The notes: generated from the sequence alone by a model not told the origin. A stretch of DNA of 6,978 nucleotides from Spirochaetaceae bacterium (GCA_031255655.1 JAIRSB010000221.1:1-6978); one strand, 5' to 3'. Shown: positions 1 to 6,864, counted from the first letter of the stretch. Numbers and translations: made by a program.

Positions 1-1
1 G

Positions 2-1330
2 GTCAGCTATACCGCGCAGTTTATCAAAACGGAGGATGGCACAGACTACAGCGTTACCATTCCTGCGCCGTCCAGCGGGTCTAATTTGGTGTTCACTCTG
101 GAGTCGCAATCTCTATATCGTTTAGTGCAGAAGCCGAAAGATCTGGCGCGTATGGATGCAAACGAGAACTATATGCTCGCGGCTCCTTTAATAGACCTTA
201 CCACATTGGGAGATTGGATCGGGCCTAAGGACTACGCTGGACACTTCAACGGCAACGGAAACACGATAAAGTTACAGCTTTCCAAAGGTGACAGTGACAC
301 GGGTCTGTTCGACTCTATTGCCGACGGTGCGGTTATTGAAAACCTGAATGTGGAGGTTAGCACGAAAGGTGACGGAATCGATATAACTAACGATGTATTT
401 TTCGGGGCTGTGGTAGGCGGTATAAGGGGGTATGGCGGTACATTCAATTTAAAAGGAATATCCGTAAGCGGCGAACTGAAATACAGAAGCATTACAACTG
501 GAAAATACCTGCTTGCAGGCGGACTGATGGGCCAAGCATACAAGACAACGGGCACCAAGCTTATAGATTTGACAATAGAAAACTGCGAGTCCGATTTGAC
601 TATAAACGCCGACCTAAACGGTTCTGGAAGCTCCGTAGTCGCTGTAGGCGGTTTGATAGGAAAATTCGGCGATGATGCGGGTACGGTAACAATCAGAAAC
701 AGTAGAACGGGAGGCGAAATAAACGTGACTGTATACGGAACTCAGTATACAGCCCGTGTTGGCGGCATTATCGGCGCGGCCTCTAATGACACCGGCGGTA
801 ATGCTGCGTACACGGGGGATAACGGCGCTGCCAGAGGTAACTTGATTATTGAAAATTGCTACTCAACAACGGAAATCGTCGCCGACAAGAAAAACACCTC
901 AGGCGCGTTAAGCGCCGCGGGAGGCATAGTGGGCTTTTTGAACATTGAGGGGGATAAGACGTTAATAGATAATAACATCGCCCTTAATCCTTCGCTCATT
1001 GCCAAAGGGAACAATACCAATGAAGACGGCATATTGTCCGGTCGTGTAATCGGCAAAACCAAGGTTGCCGGCCCGCTCGTCAAATACTTGGACAACTACG
1101 CGCTTGACACTGTTAAGGTGGGAACGAAAAATGGCGGCCAATCTGAGATCGTATGGCGTACGGGTGATGAGATCGAGAACTTAGATAGTAGTAGGGATGG
1201 CGCTACCATAACGGAAGCTGATTTGTCCAGTCAGTCTTTTTGGACAGAGAAGGGTTTCGATACTAAAAACTGGGATTTTAACAACCGAATAGACGGCAAA
1301 TATCCTCGTCTTAAAAAAGCTGCTAAGTAG
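2..1330 (+). CDS. C-terminal part of a GLUG-like repeat surface/secreted protein (5' end outside window)
   Basis: The frame is open from position 2 to the TAG at 1328-1330, giving 442 codons, so the gene starts upstream of the window; an internal TTG at 86 should not be taken as the start. The visible protein is rich in Gly, Asn, Thr and Ile. It opens a repeat region with FNGNGNTI and GLFDSIADGAVIENLNV, the layout seen in GLUG-motif proteins. About five degenerate units follow, each with a [VA]GG[ILV][IVM]G core and most with a later I-x-N-C/S strand (VGGIRG, AGGLMG, VGGLIG, VGGIIG, AGGIVG). This pattern suggests a stacked beta-solenoid. The C-terminus has GFDTKNWDFNN and then GKYPRLKK, which resembles the usual end of such proteins, so the 3' end looks complete. 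Known relatives are mostly exported surface or adhesin-like proteins; the signal peptide would be outside the window. No LPXTG motif or membrane anchor is visible. By eye the gene is lower in GC than clpC. Its ligand is unknown. Confidence 0.75.
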   Translation, partial: VSYTAQFIKTEDGTDYSVTIPAPSSGSNLVFTLESQSLYRLVQKPKDLARMDANENYMLAAPLIDLTTLGDWIGPKDYAGHFNGNGNTIKLQLSKGDSDTGLFDSIADGAVIENLNVEVSTKGDGIDITNDVFFGAVVGGIRGYGGTFNLKGISVSGELKYRSITTGKYLLAGGLMGQAYKTTGTKLIDLTIENCESDLTINADLNGSGSSVVAVGGLIGKFGDDAGTVTIRNSRTGGEINVTVYGTQYTARVGGIIGAASNDTGGNAAYTGDNGAARGNLIIENCYSTTEIVADKKNTSGALSAAGGIVGFLNIEGDKTLIDNNIALNPSLIAKGNNTNEDGILSGRVIGKTKVAGPLVKYLDNYALDTVKVGTKNGGQSEIVWRTGDEIENLDSSRDGATITEADLSSQSFWTEKGFDTKNWDFNNRIDGKYPRLKKAAK

Positions 1331-1359
1331 TTTTTAGCGTATAAGCAGTTTTTAGCGTA
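1325..1359 (+). repeat. 18-nt tandem duplication spanning the stop codon of the surface-protein gene
   Basis: Positions 1325-1341 and 1343-1359 match at 16 of 17 bases with a period of 18. The core agtttttagcgta (1329-1341 and 1347-1359) is identical. The one mismatch (t1328 versus c1346) makes the codon TAG in the first copy and CAG in the second. The period is a multiple of three, and the frame after the TAG stays open for nine codons before a TAA at 1358-1360. Confidence 0.85.
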
Positions 1360-1371
1360 AACGTTAATCAG

Positions 1372-1403
1372 CCCAACGCGCCTTGCGGCGCGTTGGGTTT
1401 TTT
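1372..1403 (+). terminator. Rho-independent terminator of the surface-protein gene
   Basis: A perfect 11-bp GC-rich stem (1372-1382 paired with 1387-1397) with a TTGC loop is followed directly by six T residues (1398-1403). It lies 42 nt after the TAG stop. The T-tract is only on the + strand side. On the - strand the sequence leaving the hairpin (ctgattaacg) has no U-run, so it should not stop serA transcripts efficiently. Confidence 0.93.
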
Positions 1404-2601
1404 AATGGGCGCTGTATGTGAAATCCGCACGCGGTCCGGCAGCGCGGACGCGGATAATGCCCGGAATCTTTTCAAGCGAAGCTCGCATTTCCGCGGAGAT
1501 TTCCTGTTCAGTATCAATGATGTTGTATGCCAAAGAGCCTTTGTGATGGTTTATCAAATCAGTTATGTTTATGCGCCCGCTTGCCAGCAAAGTGGTAATC
1601 TGCCCGACCATATTCGGAATGTTGCGGTTCACAACAAGCAGGCGGAACGGCGAATGGCACGTTAATTGACAGCGCGGAAAATTAACGGAATTTTCTATAA
1701 CTCCGAATTCAAGAAAAGCTCTCAATTGTTTTACCGCGCTCACCGCGCAGTTCACCTCCGCTTCGGGTGTTGACGCGCCAAGGTGTGGCATGCAGATGAC
1801 TCCGTCATGTCTCAAAAGCTCCTCTGTGGGAAAGTCGGTAACATAAACGGAAAGCCGCCCGTTTTCCAGCGCGGAGATGATATCCGCTTCTTTTGCCAAT
1901 CCTCCCCGCGAAAAGTTTAACAGCCGCGCCCCCTTTTTCATGACGGCTATTCTATCGGCATTGAACATGTCTTTGGTCTCGGCGCTGTACGGAACGTGAA
2001 TGCTGATATAATCCGAAACCCGCAAAACTTCTTCGATGGTTTCGGCGCGGCGCACGGCGCGTGAAAGAGACCATGCCGCGTTCACCGAGATGTACGGGTC
2101 AAATCCGGTAACTTCCATGCCGAGTGCGGAGGCGTCGTTCGCTACCATAACGCCTATCGCGCCCAAGCCTATCACGCCGAGTGTTTTTCCGTACAGTTCC
2201 GGCCCGGCGAAACGCCGTTTTTCTTTTTCCACAAGGGCTGGAATATCAATATCGCCTCTGTCTTTCAACGAAAAAAGCCAATGTATGGATTCTGGAATTT
2301 TTCGCGAGGACATAAACAGCGCGGCAATTGTAAGTTCTTTTACCGCGTTCGCGTTTGCTCCCGGAGTGTTGAAAACAACAATTCCGCGCTCTTCGCAAAG
2401 GTCAACGGGGATGTTATTATAACCCGCTCCGGCGCGCGCGATGGCAATGACGCTTGAAGGGATCTCCGTTTTATGCAAATCCGCGCTTCGCAGCAGAATC
2501 GCGTCCGGATTTTTTACTTCCACCCCTGTCTCATATCTGTCCGCCGGAAACAGCGACAGTCCCTCTTCGGCAATTTTATTCAAAGTTTGAATTTGAAACA
2601 T
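1402..2601 (-). CDS. serA: D-3-phosphoglycerate dehydrogenase with C-terminal ACT domain
   Basis: This enzyme is predicted to oxidise 3-phosphoglycerate to 3-phosphohydroxypyruvate with NAD+, the first step of serine synthesis, in the cytoplasm. It has 399 residues. The substrate-binding half includes NTPGANANAVKEL (78-90). The NAD-binding Rossmann motif is GLGAIG (145-150), with Asp168 after beta2. The D-2-hydroxyacid dehydrogenase catalytic set appears as Arg232 (NFSRGG), Glu260 (PTEE) and His273 (PHLGAST). Residues about 319-388 form an ACT domain (NIPNMVGQITTLL...INITDL), which in this family usually binds serine for feedback control. The two ACT asparagines are kept (N327, N345), but the position of the E. 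coli serine-binding His appears to be Asn325. The ATG start is supported by AGGAGA at 2606-2611, four nt upstream. The length fits the short SerA type of clostridia and treponemes. The TAA stop lies inside the T-tract of the opposing terminator. A different 2-hydroxyacid substrate is possible but less likely. Confidence 0.92.
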   Translation of the reverse strand: MFQIQTLNKIAEEGLSLFPADRYETGVEVKNPDAILLRSADLHKTEIPSSVIAIARAGAGYNNIPVDLCEERGIVVFNTPGANANAVKELTIAALFMSSRKIPESIHWLFSLKDRGDIDIPALVEKEKRRFAGPELYGKTLGVIGLGAIGVMVANDASALGMEVTGFDPYISVNAAWSLSRAVRRAETIEEVLRVSDYISIHVPYSAETKDMFNADRIAVMKKGARLLNFSRGGLAKEADIISALENGRLSVYVTDFPTEELLRHDGVICMPHLGASTPEAEVNCAVSAVKQLRAFLEFGVIENSVNFPRCQLTCHSPFRLLVVNRNIPNMVGQITTLLASGRINITDLINHHKGSLAYNIIDTEQEISAEMRASLEKIPGIIRVRAAGPRADFTYSAH

Positions 2602-2624
2602 GTTATCTCCTGATTGAGTTTAGC

Positions 2625-2653
2625 GGAAAATCGGCTTTTTTGACCAGTTTTCC
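2625..2653 (-). promoter_or_regulatory. Small inverted repeat in the serA leader
   Basis: On the - strand GGAAAA (2653-2648) and TTTTCC (2630-2625) can pair. Beyond one mismatch, an inner T-G wobble and two G-C pairs can extend the stem, leaving a loop of about 9 nt that contains an A-run. It ends 13 nt before the serA Shine-Dalgarno sequence. It could be a leader hairpin or an operator, or it could be chance. I saw no serine-codon leader or known riboswitch consensus. Confidence 0.25.
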
Positions 2654-2676
2654 AGAAATCAAACCTAGTCCGCGGA

Positions 2677-2727
2677 TTAAAAAATATGAGCCGCTCTGTG
2701 GGCTGCGGTGGGGGCTTTTATTCCCAT
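2677..2727 (-). CDS. Possible 16-codon small ORF or leader peptide between coaD and serA
   Basis: The reading frame MGIKAPTAAHRAAHIF starts at ATG 2727 and ends at TAA 2677. Its ribosome binding site is very good: AAGGAGA at 2735-2741, seven nt before the ATG. It begins 49 nt after the coaD stop and ends 75 nt before serA. It is Ala/His-rich, with no Ser codon, no signal peptide and no membrane segment, so it does not look like a serine attenuator. I do not recognise it. It may be a true small protein, a translated leader affecting serA, or part of a dispersed intergenic repeat that happens to carry an RBS. Confidence 0.3.
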   Translation of the reverse strand: MGIKAPTAAHRAAHIF

Positions 2728-2761
2728 GAATGTCTCTCCTTACGTGCCGTCTGCGGCTTTG

Positions 2762-2789
2762 AAAAAAAAGTTCCGGCTAGAATTTAGCC
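2762..2789 (-). terminator. Weak candidate terminator at the end of coaD
   Basis: On the - strand GGCTA (2789-2785), loop AATTC, and TAGCC (2779-2775) form a perfect 5-bp stem that includes the coaD stop codon TAG. Five nt (GGAAC) separate it from a run of eight T (2769-2762). The stem is short and the gap is longer than usual, so termination may be partial and serA could be read from the clpC promoter. Confidence 0.35.
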
Positions 2790-3250
2790 TGTAGTGCGGC
2801 GGCGACAAGCGGGGGGACGAGCGCGGAAAGGTCTCCGTGAAACGCCGCCAGTTCGCGCACGGAGGAGGAGCGCAGCACAAGGTATTCGGGGCGCGTGGTC
2901 ATGAAAATTGTTTCAATGCCCGGTGAAAGAGCTTTATTCATCATCGAAAGTTCAGATTCGTATGAAAAATCCGTAACGTTACGCACGCCGCGCACCATTA
3001 TTTTTATGCCTTGCCGTTTTAATAATTCAACAATCAACGTATCGCAAAGAGTTACGGAAACATTTTTCCATTCTTTTACCATTTCGGACATCATTTCCAA
3101 GCGTTCTTTGGCGGAAAATAGATACTGTTTTTGTTTGTTTTCCGCGATTACGACGACAAGTTCGTCAAAAATGGAACGGCTGCGCTCGATTATGTCGATG
3201 TGTCCGAATGTCGGCGGGTCAAAAGAACCCGGAAAAGCGGCGCGTATCAA
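2777..3250 (-). CDS. coaD: Phosphopantetheine adenylyltransferase (TTG start)
   Basis: CoaD transfers AMP from ATP to 4'-phosphopantetheine, giving dephospho-CoA, the penultimate step of coenzyme A synthesis in the cytoplasm. The 157 residues match the usual length of about 160. The N-terminus PGSFDPPTFGHIDII carries the nucleotidyltransferase T/HxGH motif as TFGH (14-17). Other family marks are an NKQKQYLFS segment (38-46), MVRGVRNVTDFSYE (85-98) with the conserved Arg87, and the C-terminal RSSSVREL (127-134). The start is TTG at 3250-3248, chosen because homologues begin just before this PGSFDP motif and because AGAGGGA (3256-3262) lies five nt upstream. The start overlaps the TGA of the preceding lipoprotein gene as TTGA, so translation is probably coupled. 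The gene is the last of the clpC-TPR-coaD set. The family is normally essential. Confidence 0.96.
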   Translation of the reverse strand: MIRAAFPGSFDPPTFGHIDIIERSRSIFDELVVVIAENKQKQYLFSAKERLEMMSEMVKEWKNVSVTLCDTLIVELLKRQGIKIMVRGVRNVTDFSYESELSMMNKALSPGIETIFMTTRPEYLVLRSSSVRELAAFHGDLSALVPPLVAAALQAKF

Positions 3251-4260
3251 CTTGTTCCCTCTGTCGAATCGCCGCCGGAATTACCGCTGTCCCCGCTGGA
3301 TGAATTCTGCGTGTCTTCCTCCGAAGTTGTACCGGAATCTTCCGAGCCGCTCCGCGCGGTGTCTATCGTCCGCCCTACTTCGTCTCTTACCGCTTTTGGC
3401 AGACGCTCGTCGTCTCTCAAAGCGTCCATCGCTTCCTGATTCTCAAAGCCGCCGCGCACCGCCTCCCGCAGTTCGGTGATGCCTTCCTCATTTTCCGGAT
3501 CGCTTATCAGTATCAGGCGGGCGATAAGAAAGCGAACCTCCGATCGTTTCAGGGTTTCCGTATCGGAACTAAGTTCTTCCAGCGTTTTTCGCGCCGATTC
3601 CAGAGCGCGGGCGTAAAAACCGCCGTTTTCAAGCGCGATGGAAAATTCATACTGAACCTGCGCGTCGCTGTTTTTTGAAAGCCACAAGTCGTAGTTGTCG
3701 ATGGCTTCCGGTTTTTCTTGCGCCTTTTGTACGCGGGCAAGCAGAAGCAGTGCGTCTTTGTCGTCGAGTATCGTGTAATCGTATTTTTGTAAAACTTCTT
3801 CCGCTTCCTTCGGTTCGTCCATAGCGTACAGAATCGTGGCATAGTTCAAGCCGCTGTCCGCCGCCTCCGGCTCCAGCGTCAAAACTTTGTCGTAAAGTTT
3901 GCGGGCGTCTGTCAGATTTCCAAGTTTTACCTGTGTATAGGCGGCGGCTTTCAGCGCCATGACGTTTTCGGGGTCTTTTCTCAGAATGGCGTTGAACTTG
4001 CCCAGAGCGTCCGTGTAACGCCCCGTGCCGTAGGCTATGCGCCCCAGGTTGTATTCTGACGCGCTCATGGTGCGTTTAAGGCTCAACGCGCGGTTCAGCC
4101 AGCGTTCGGCTTCGTCGTATTTGCCCATCTCAAAGTATGCCATGCCTATCGAATAGTATTCTTCCGCTGAGGCCGTCATGCTCGCGCAGGAAGCGCATAG
4201 GGGCAAAAAAGCCGCCAGTAACAGCGCCCTCAAAATGTATCCGGTTTTAGCCGCGTTCAT
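3247..4260 (-). CDS. TPR-repeat lipoprotein
   Basis: The protein has 337 residues if started at ATG 4260. It opens with a charged stretch and a hydrophobic segment (YILRALLLAAFLPLCASC), so it should be exported by Sec and lipidated. The likely lipid-attached residue is Cys25 after C-A-S, an unorthodox lipobox of the relaxed kind accepted in spirochaetes. At least four TPR units follow: about 33-66, 67-99, 101-134 and 135-160, with the typical G/A-Y...A pattern (for example YSIGMAYFEMGKYDEAE). Residues about 160-300 are helical and may hold degenerate TPRs. The last 35 residues are a low-complexity Ser/Gly/Glu/Thr tail. The start was chosen because it lies one nt after the clpC stop (TAG-A-ATG), which suggests coupling; an earlier in-frame ATG at 4335 would put 25 polar residues before the signal peptide. 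TPR lipoproteins usually act as protein-protein scaffolds in envelope assembly. No specific partner can be read from the sequence. Confidence 0.85.
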   Translation of the reverse strand: MNAAKTGYILRALLLAAFLPLCASCASMTASAEEYYSIGMAYFEMGKYDEAERWLNRALSLKRTMSASEYNLGRIAYGTGRYTDALGKFNAILRKDPENVMALKAAAYTQVKLGNLTDARKLYDKVLTLEPEAADSGLNYATILYAMDEPKEAEEVLQKYDYTILDDKDALLLLARVQKAQEKPEAIDNYDLWLSKNSDAQVQYEFSIALENGGFYARALESARKTLEELSSDTETLKRSEVRFLIARLILISDPENEEGITELREAVRGGFENQEAMDALRDDERLPKAVRDEVGRTIDTARSGSEDSGTTSEEDTQNSSSGDSGNSGGDSTEGTS

Positions 4261-4261
4261 T

Positions 4262-6817
4262 CTATCCGTCTGTCTCGCAATTTTCATACTGTTTTTGCTT
4301 GTGCAATTCTTTGTCAAAAACGATTTTCCCGTCATTCACGCCCGCGATAATCACTGAACCTTCAGAAAACTTGCCGGACAGCAGCAGCAACGACAGCGGC
4401 TCTTCAAGGTATTTTTGAACGCCGCGCCTCACGGGCCGGGCGCCGTACTTTGCGTCTTGGCACTCGCCAAGCAGGATTTTCCGCGCTTCCTGTGTAAGGC
4501 TGAACGAAACGCCGTGTTCAGAGGAAAGCCGCGCTCCAAGCTCGGCAAGCTGTATATCCAGAATGCCTCCGATTTGCTCCTCGCCCAGCGGTCTAAAAAC
4601 AACGATGTCGTCAACGCGGTTCAAGAATTCGGGATTAAACATCCGCCTTGCCTCGCGGCGCGAAATCTCGTCTATGTCCTCGAAATTCGGCTCGGAACCG
4701 CTTGTTGTAAAGCCGAGCGAGCCGCGTGAGGCCGCGTCCGCTCCAGCGTTGCTTGTCATGATGATAACCGAGTTGCGGAAGTTTACCGTGTGTCCGAGGC
4801 TGTCTTTTAGTTCGCCTTCCTCAAGAACGGGCAGCAGCAGGTTGAAAATGTCGCGGTGCGCTTTCTCAATCTCGTCAAACAGGATGACGCTGTACGGATT
4901 GCGCCGGATTTTTTCGGTGAGCATTCCGCCGTCATCGTAGCCGACATATCCGGGCGGCGAGCCTATGAGCTTTGAAGCGTTGTGTTTTTCCATGAAATCA
5001 GACATATCTATGCGGAAAAGCGCGTCTTCCGACCCGAAAAGATACGCGGCAAGCCGGCGGGCAAGCAGTGTCTTGCCGACTCCGGTGGGGCCGAGGAACA
5101 GAAATGAGCCGGACGGGCGGTTCGGATTGGAAATACGCGCCTTTCCGCGCCGGACGGCTGCCGCAACACGCGAAACCGCCTCGTCTTGCCCGATTACTCC
5201 GGTTTTAAGTTCGTTTTCCATGTCCGAAAGCCGCGGTGAGGCGCTTCCGTCTATGCGCGATATGGGTACGCCGCACATCTCCGAGATTACTTCGCGGATT
5301 TCCGCCTCTCCAACTTCGTTGGAGCCTTTTACCACCGCCTTTTCCCAGTCAGCGCGGGCGGAATCCAAGGCGGCGCGGAGTTCTTTCGCTTTGTCCTGCA
5401 AATCCTGCGCTTGGTCAAAACTGGCGGAGGCCATCATCTCTTTTGTTTCCTCGTCAAGCGCGAATATGTGGTGTTCTATGCGGGAAATCTCGGAGGGGCG
5501 CGGTGCGGCACGCAGTTTTTTTAAGGCGCCCGCCTCGTCCAGCGCGTCTATCGCTTTGTCCGGCATGGCGCGTCCGCTTATGTAGCGGGCGGAAAGTTTC
5601 GCGGCGGCGTGGATTGCGTCTTCGGAATATACGACATTGTGGTATTCCTCGTAACGCGGAGCTAAACCGGACAATATCGATATTGTTGACGAGATATCCG
5701 GCTCTTCAACAAGTATCATTTGAAAACGGCGTTCTAACGCGCCGTCTTTTTCGATGTATTTGCGGTATTCGGCAAGGGTTGTGGCCCCTATGCACTGGAA
5801 TTTTCCCCGCGACAGGGCGGGTTTCAGCATATTTCCGGCATCAAGCGTACCCGATGAGCTGCCGGCTCCGATAATCGTGTGGATTTCGTCAATGAACAGC
5901 ACCACGCTTGGGTCTCGCTCGGCTTCTTTGATGATATTTTTCATGCGTTCTTCAAACTCGCCGCGGAATTTGGTTCCGGCGACTACGGCCCCCATATCGA
6001 GTGAGAGTATGCGTTTGCCTGCGAGGGAAACGGGGGCTTCGGGACCTGCAAGGTAGTAGGCCAGTCCTTCCACAATCGCGCTTTTTCCCGTTCCGGGATC
6101 TCCGGCCAGTATCGGGTTATTTTTTGTCCGCCTTGACAGGATACGGGCCATGCGCGAGATTTCTTTTTCCCGTCCTATCACCGGATCGAGCGCGTCTTCC
6201 AGAGCAAGCGCGGTTAGACTGCGCGTGAAGCGGTCCAGCGCGGGAGCGGCGGAGTTGGCGGGCGGTTTCGGAGGACGCCCTCCTCCTATGTAAGCCGGCA
6301 GCCCGCTTAGGATTAGGGGCGGGAAATAGTCGGCAGCGTCCCCGCTCTCTGCAGTGTCTGGGCAGCTGAAGTTGCTTTGTATGACCAGTCGCAGCACGTC
6401 GACGTTGGAATTCTGATCCGAAAACAAGGAGTGCACACAGGAGGCGGGCTCGCAGAACGCGGCAAGCAGGATATGTTCCGTGCCGATTCTGCTGCTGTTT
6501 AAGCGCCGGCTTTCCTCCGCCGCGTTCCGCAGCATCTGTTTGACACGTTTGGACGGGAAGGCAACTTCGTTTGTGAATGTGCCGTATTTTACGGGGTTCT
6601 TATCCTCGAATAAAACTACACTTTCCAGCGCTTTTCTGAATTGCGCCATGTCAATTTGAAGGAATTCCAAGGCTTTGAAGGCAGCGCTTTCTTTGTCGCG
6701 CAGTATGGCCAACAAGATATGTTCCGGCTCAAGCTGCGCCGAAAAATATCGTTTTGCCTCTTTTTGCCCGTCCAGCGCAAGAATTCTCTTCATGCGTAAA
6801 CTTAATCCTCTGAACAT
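4262..6817 (-). CDS. clpC: ATP-dependent Clp protease ATP-binding subunit, ClpC type
   Basis: This 851-residue double-AAA+ protein should form a hexamer that unfolds substrates and feeds them to ClpP in the cytoplasm. The N-domain has two Clp_N repeats (PEHILLAIL near 31-39; TEHILLAAF near 113-121), followed by a Pro-rich linker (about 165-190). AAA module 1 has Walker A GDPGTGKS (239-246), pore loop GTKFRG (281-286), Walker B LFIDE (307-311) and the arginine-finger region LERRF (361-365). A short middle domain (about 440-500) is ClpC-like, too short for ClpB and more than ClpA has. AAA module 2 has GPTGVGKT (576-583), pore GYVG (623-626), Walker B ILFDE (645-649), sensor TSN (688-690), Arg734 and sensor-2 GARP (792-795). 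The loop SLGF (L701-G702-F703) matches the ClpP-docking tripeptide. Every ATPase motif looks intact. The start MFRGLSLR aligns with the usual MF start of ClpC but lacks a Shine-Dalgarno sequence. No ctsR, mcsA or mcsB is adjacent. ClpA is the alternative name. Confidence 0.95.
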   Translation of the reverse strand: MFRGLSLRMKRILALDGQKEAKRYFSAQLEPEHILLAILRDKESAAFKALEFLQIDMAQFRKALESVVLFEDKNPVKYGTFTNEVAFPSKRVKQMLRNAAEESRRLNSSRIGTEHILLAAFCEPASCVHSLFSDQNSNVDVLRLVIQSNFSCPDTAESGDAADYFPPLILSGLPAYIGGGRPPKPPANSAAPALDRFTRSLTALALEDALDPVIGREKEISRMARILSRRTKNNPILAGDPGTGKSAIVEGLAYYLAGPEAPVSLAGKRILSLDMGAVVAGTKFRGEFEERMKNIIKEAERDPSVVLFIDEIHTIIGAGSSSGTLDAGNMLKPALSRGKFQCIGATTLAEYRKYIEKDGALERRFQMILVEEPDISSTISILSGLAPRYEEYHNVVYSEDAIHAAAKLSARYISGRAMPDKAIDALDEAGALKKLRAAPRPSEISRIEHHIFALDEETKEMMASASFDQAQDLQDKAKELRAALDSARADWEKAVVKGSNEVGEAEIREVISEMCGVPISRIDGSASPRLSDMENELKTGVIGQDEAVSRVAAAVRRGKARISNPNRPSGSFLFLGPTGVGKTLLARRLAAYLFGSEDALFRIDMSDFMEKHNASKLIGSPPGYVGYDDGGMLTEKIRRNPYSVILFDEIEKAHRDIFNLLLPVLEEGELKDSLGHTVNFRNSVIIMTSNAGADAASRGSLGFTTSGSEPNFEDIDEISRREARRMFNPEFLNRVDDIVVFRPLGEEQIGGILDIQLAELGARLSSEHGVSFSLTQEARKILLGECQDAKYGARPVRRGVQKYLEEPLSLLLLSGKFSEGSVIIAGVNDGKIVFDKELHKQKQYENCETDG

Positions 6818-6823
6818 GATTTT

Positions 6824-6852
6824 AGTATATAAATAAAGTCACGGACTGTGAA
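6824..6852 (-). promoter_or_regulatory. Sigma70-type promoter of the clpC operon
   Basis: On the - strand a -35 box TTCACA (6852-6847, 5 of 6 to TTGACA) is separated by exactly 17 bp from a -10 box TATACT (6829-6824, 5 of 6 to TATAAT). The -10 box ends only six nt before the clpC ATG at 6817, so transcription would start at or within a base or two of the start codon. I saw no CIRCE or CtsR-type operator here. Confidence 0.6.
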
Positions 6853-6864
6853 GGAGCGCCCGCG

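Noticed and set aside
86..1330. TTG at 86 as the true start of the surface protein
   Set aside because: The frame is open to the window edge and reads as protein-like sequence before 86, and there is no ribosome binding site before the TTG.
2036..2729. Open frames on the + strand opposite serA and through the serA leader
   Set aside because: They overlap a clear enzyme gene on the other strand, have no family motif, and show no good ribosome binding site.
2602..2776. Serine attenuator, T-box or riboswitch before serA
   Set aside because: The small ORF has no serine codons, and I saw no T-box or known riboswitch consensus; the only hairpins are short.
4261..4335. Upstream ATG at 4335 as start of the TPR lipoprotein
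   Set aside because: It would overlap clpC by about 74 nt and add 25 polar residues before the signal peptide; ATG 4260, one nt after the clpC stop, fits better.
4965..5874. Long open frames on the + strand opposite clpC (for example 4965-5585 and 5236-5874)
   Set aside because: They are antisense to a gene with every ClpC motif intact, their translations are Arg/Ser/Pro-rich with no recognisable domain, and GC-rich coding DNA often leaves such frames open.
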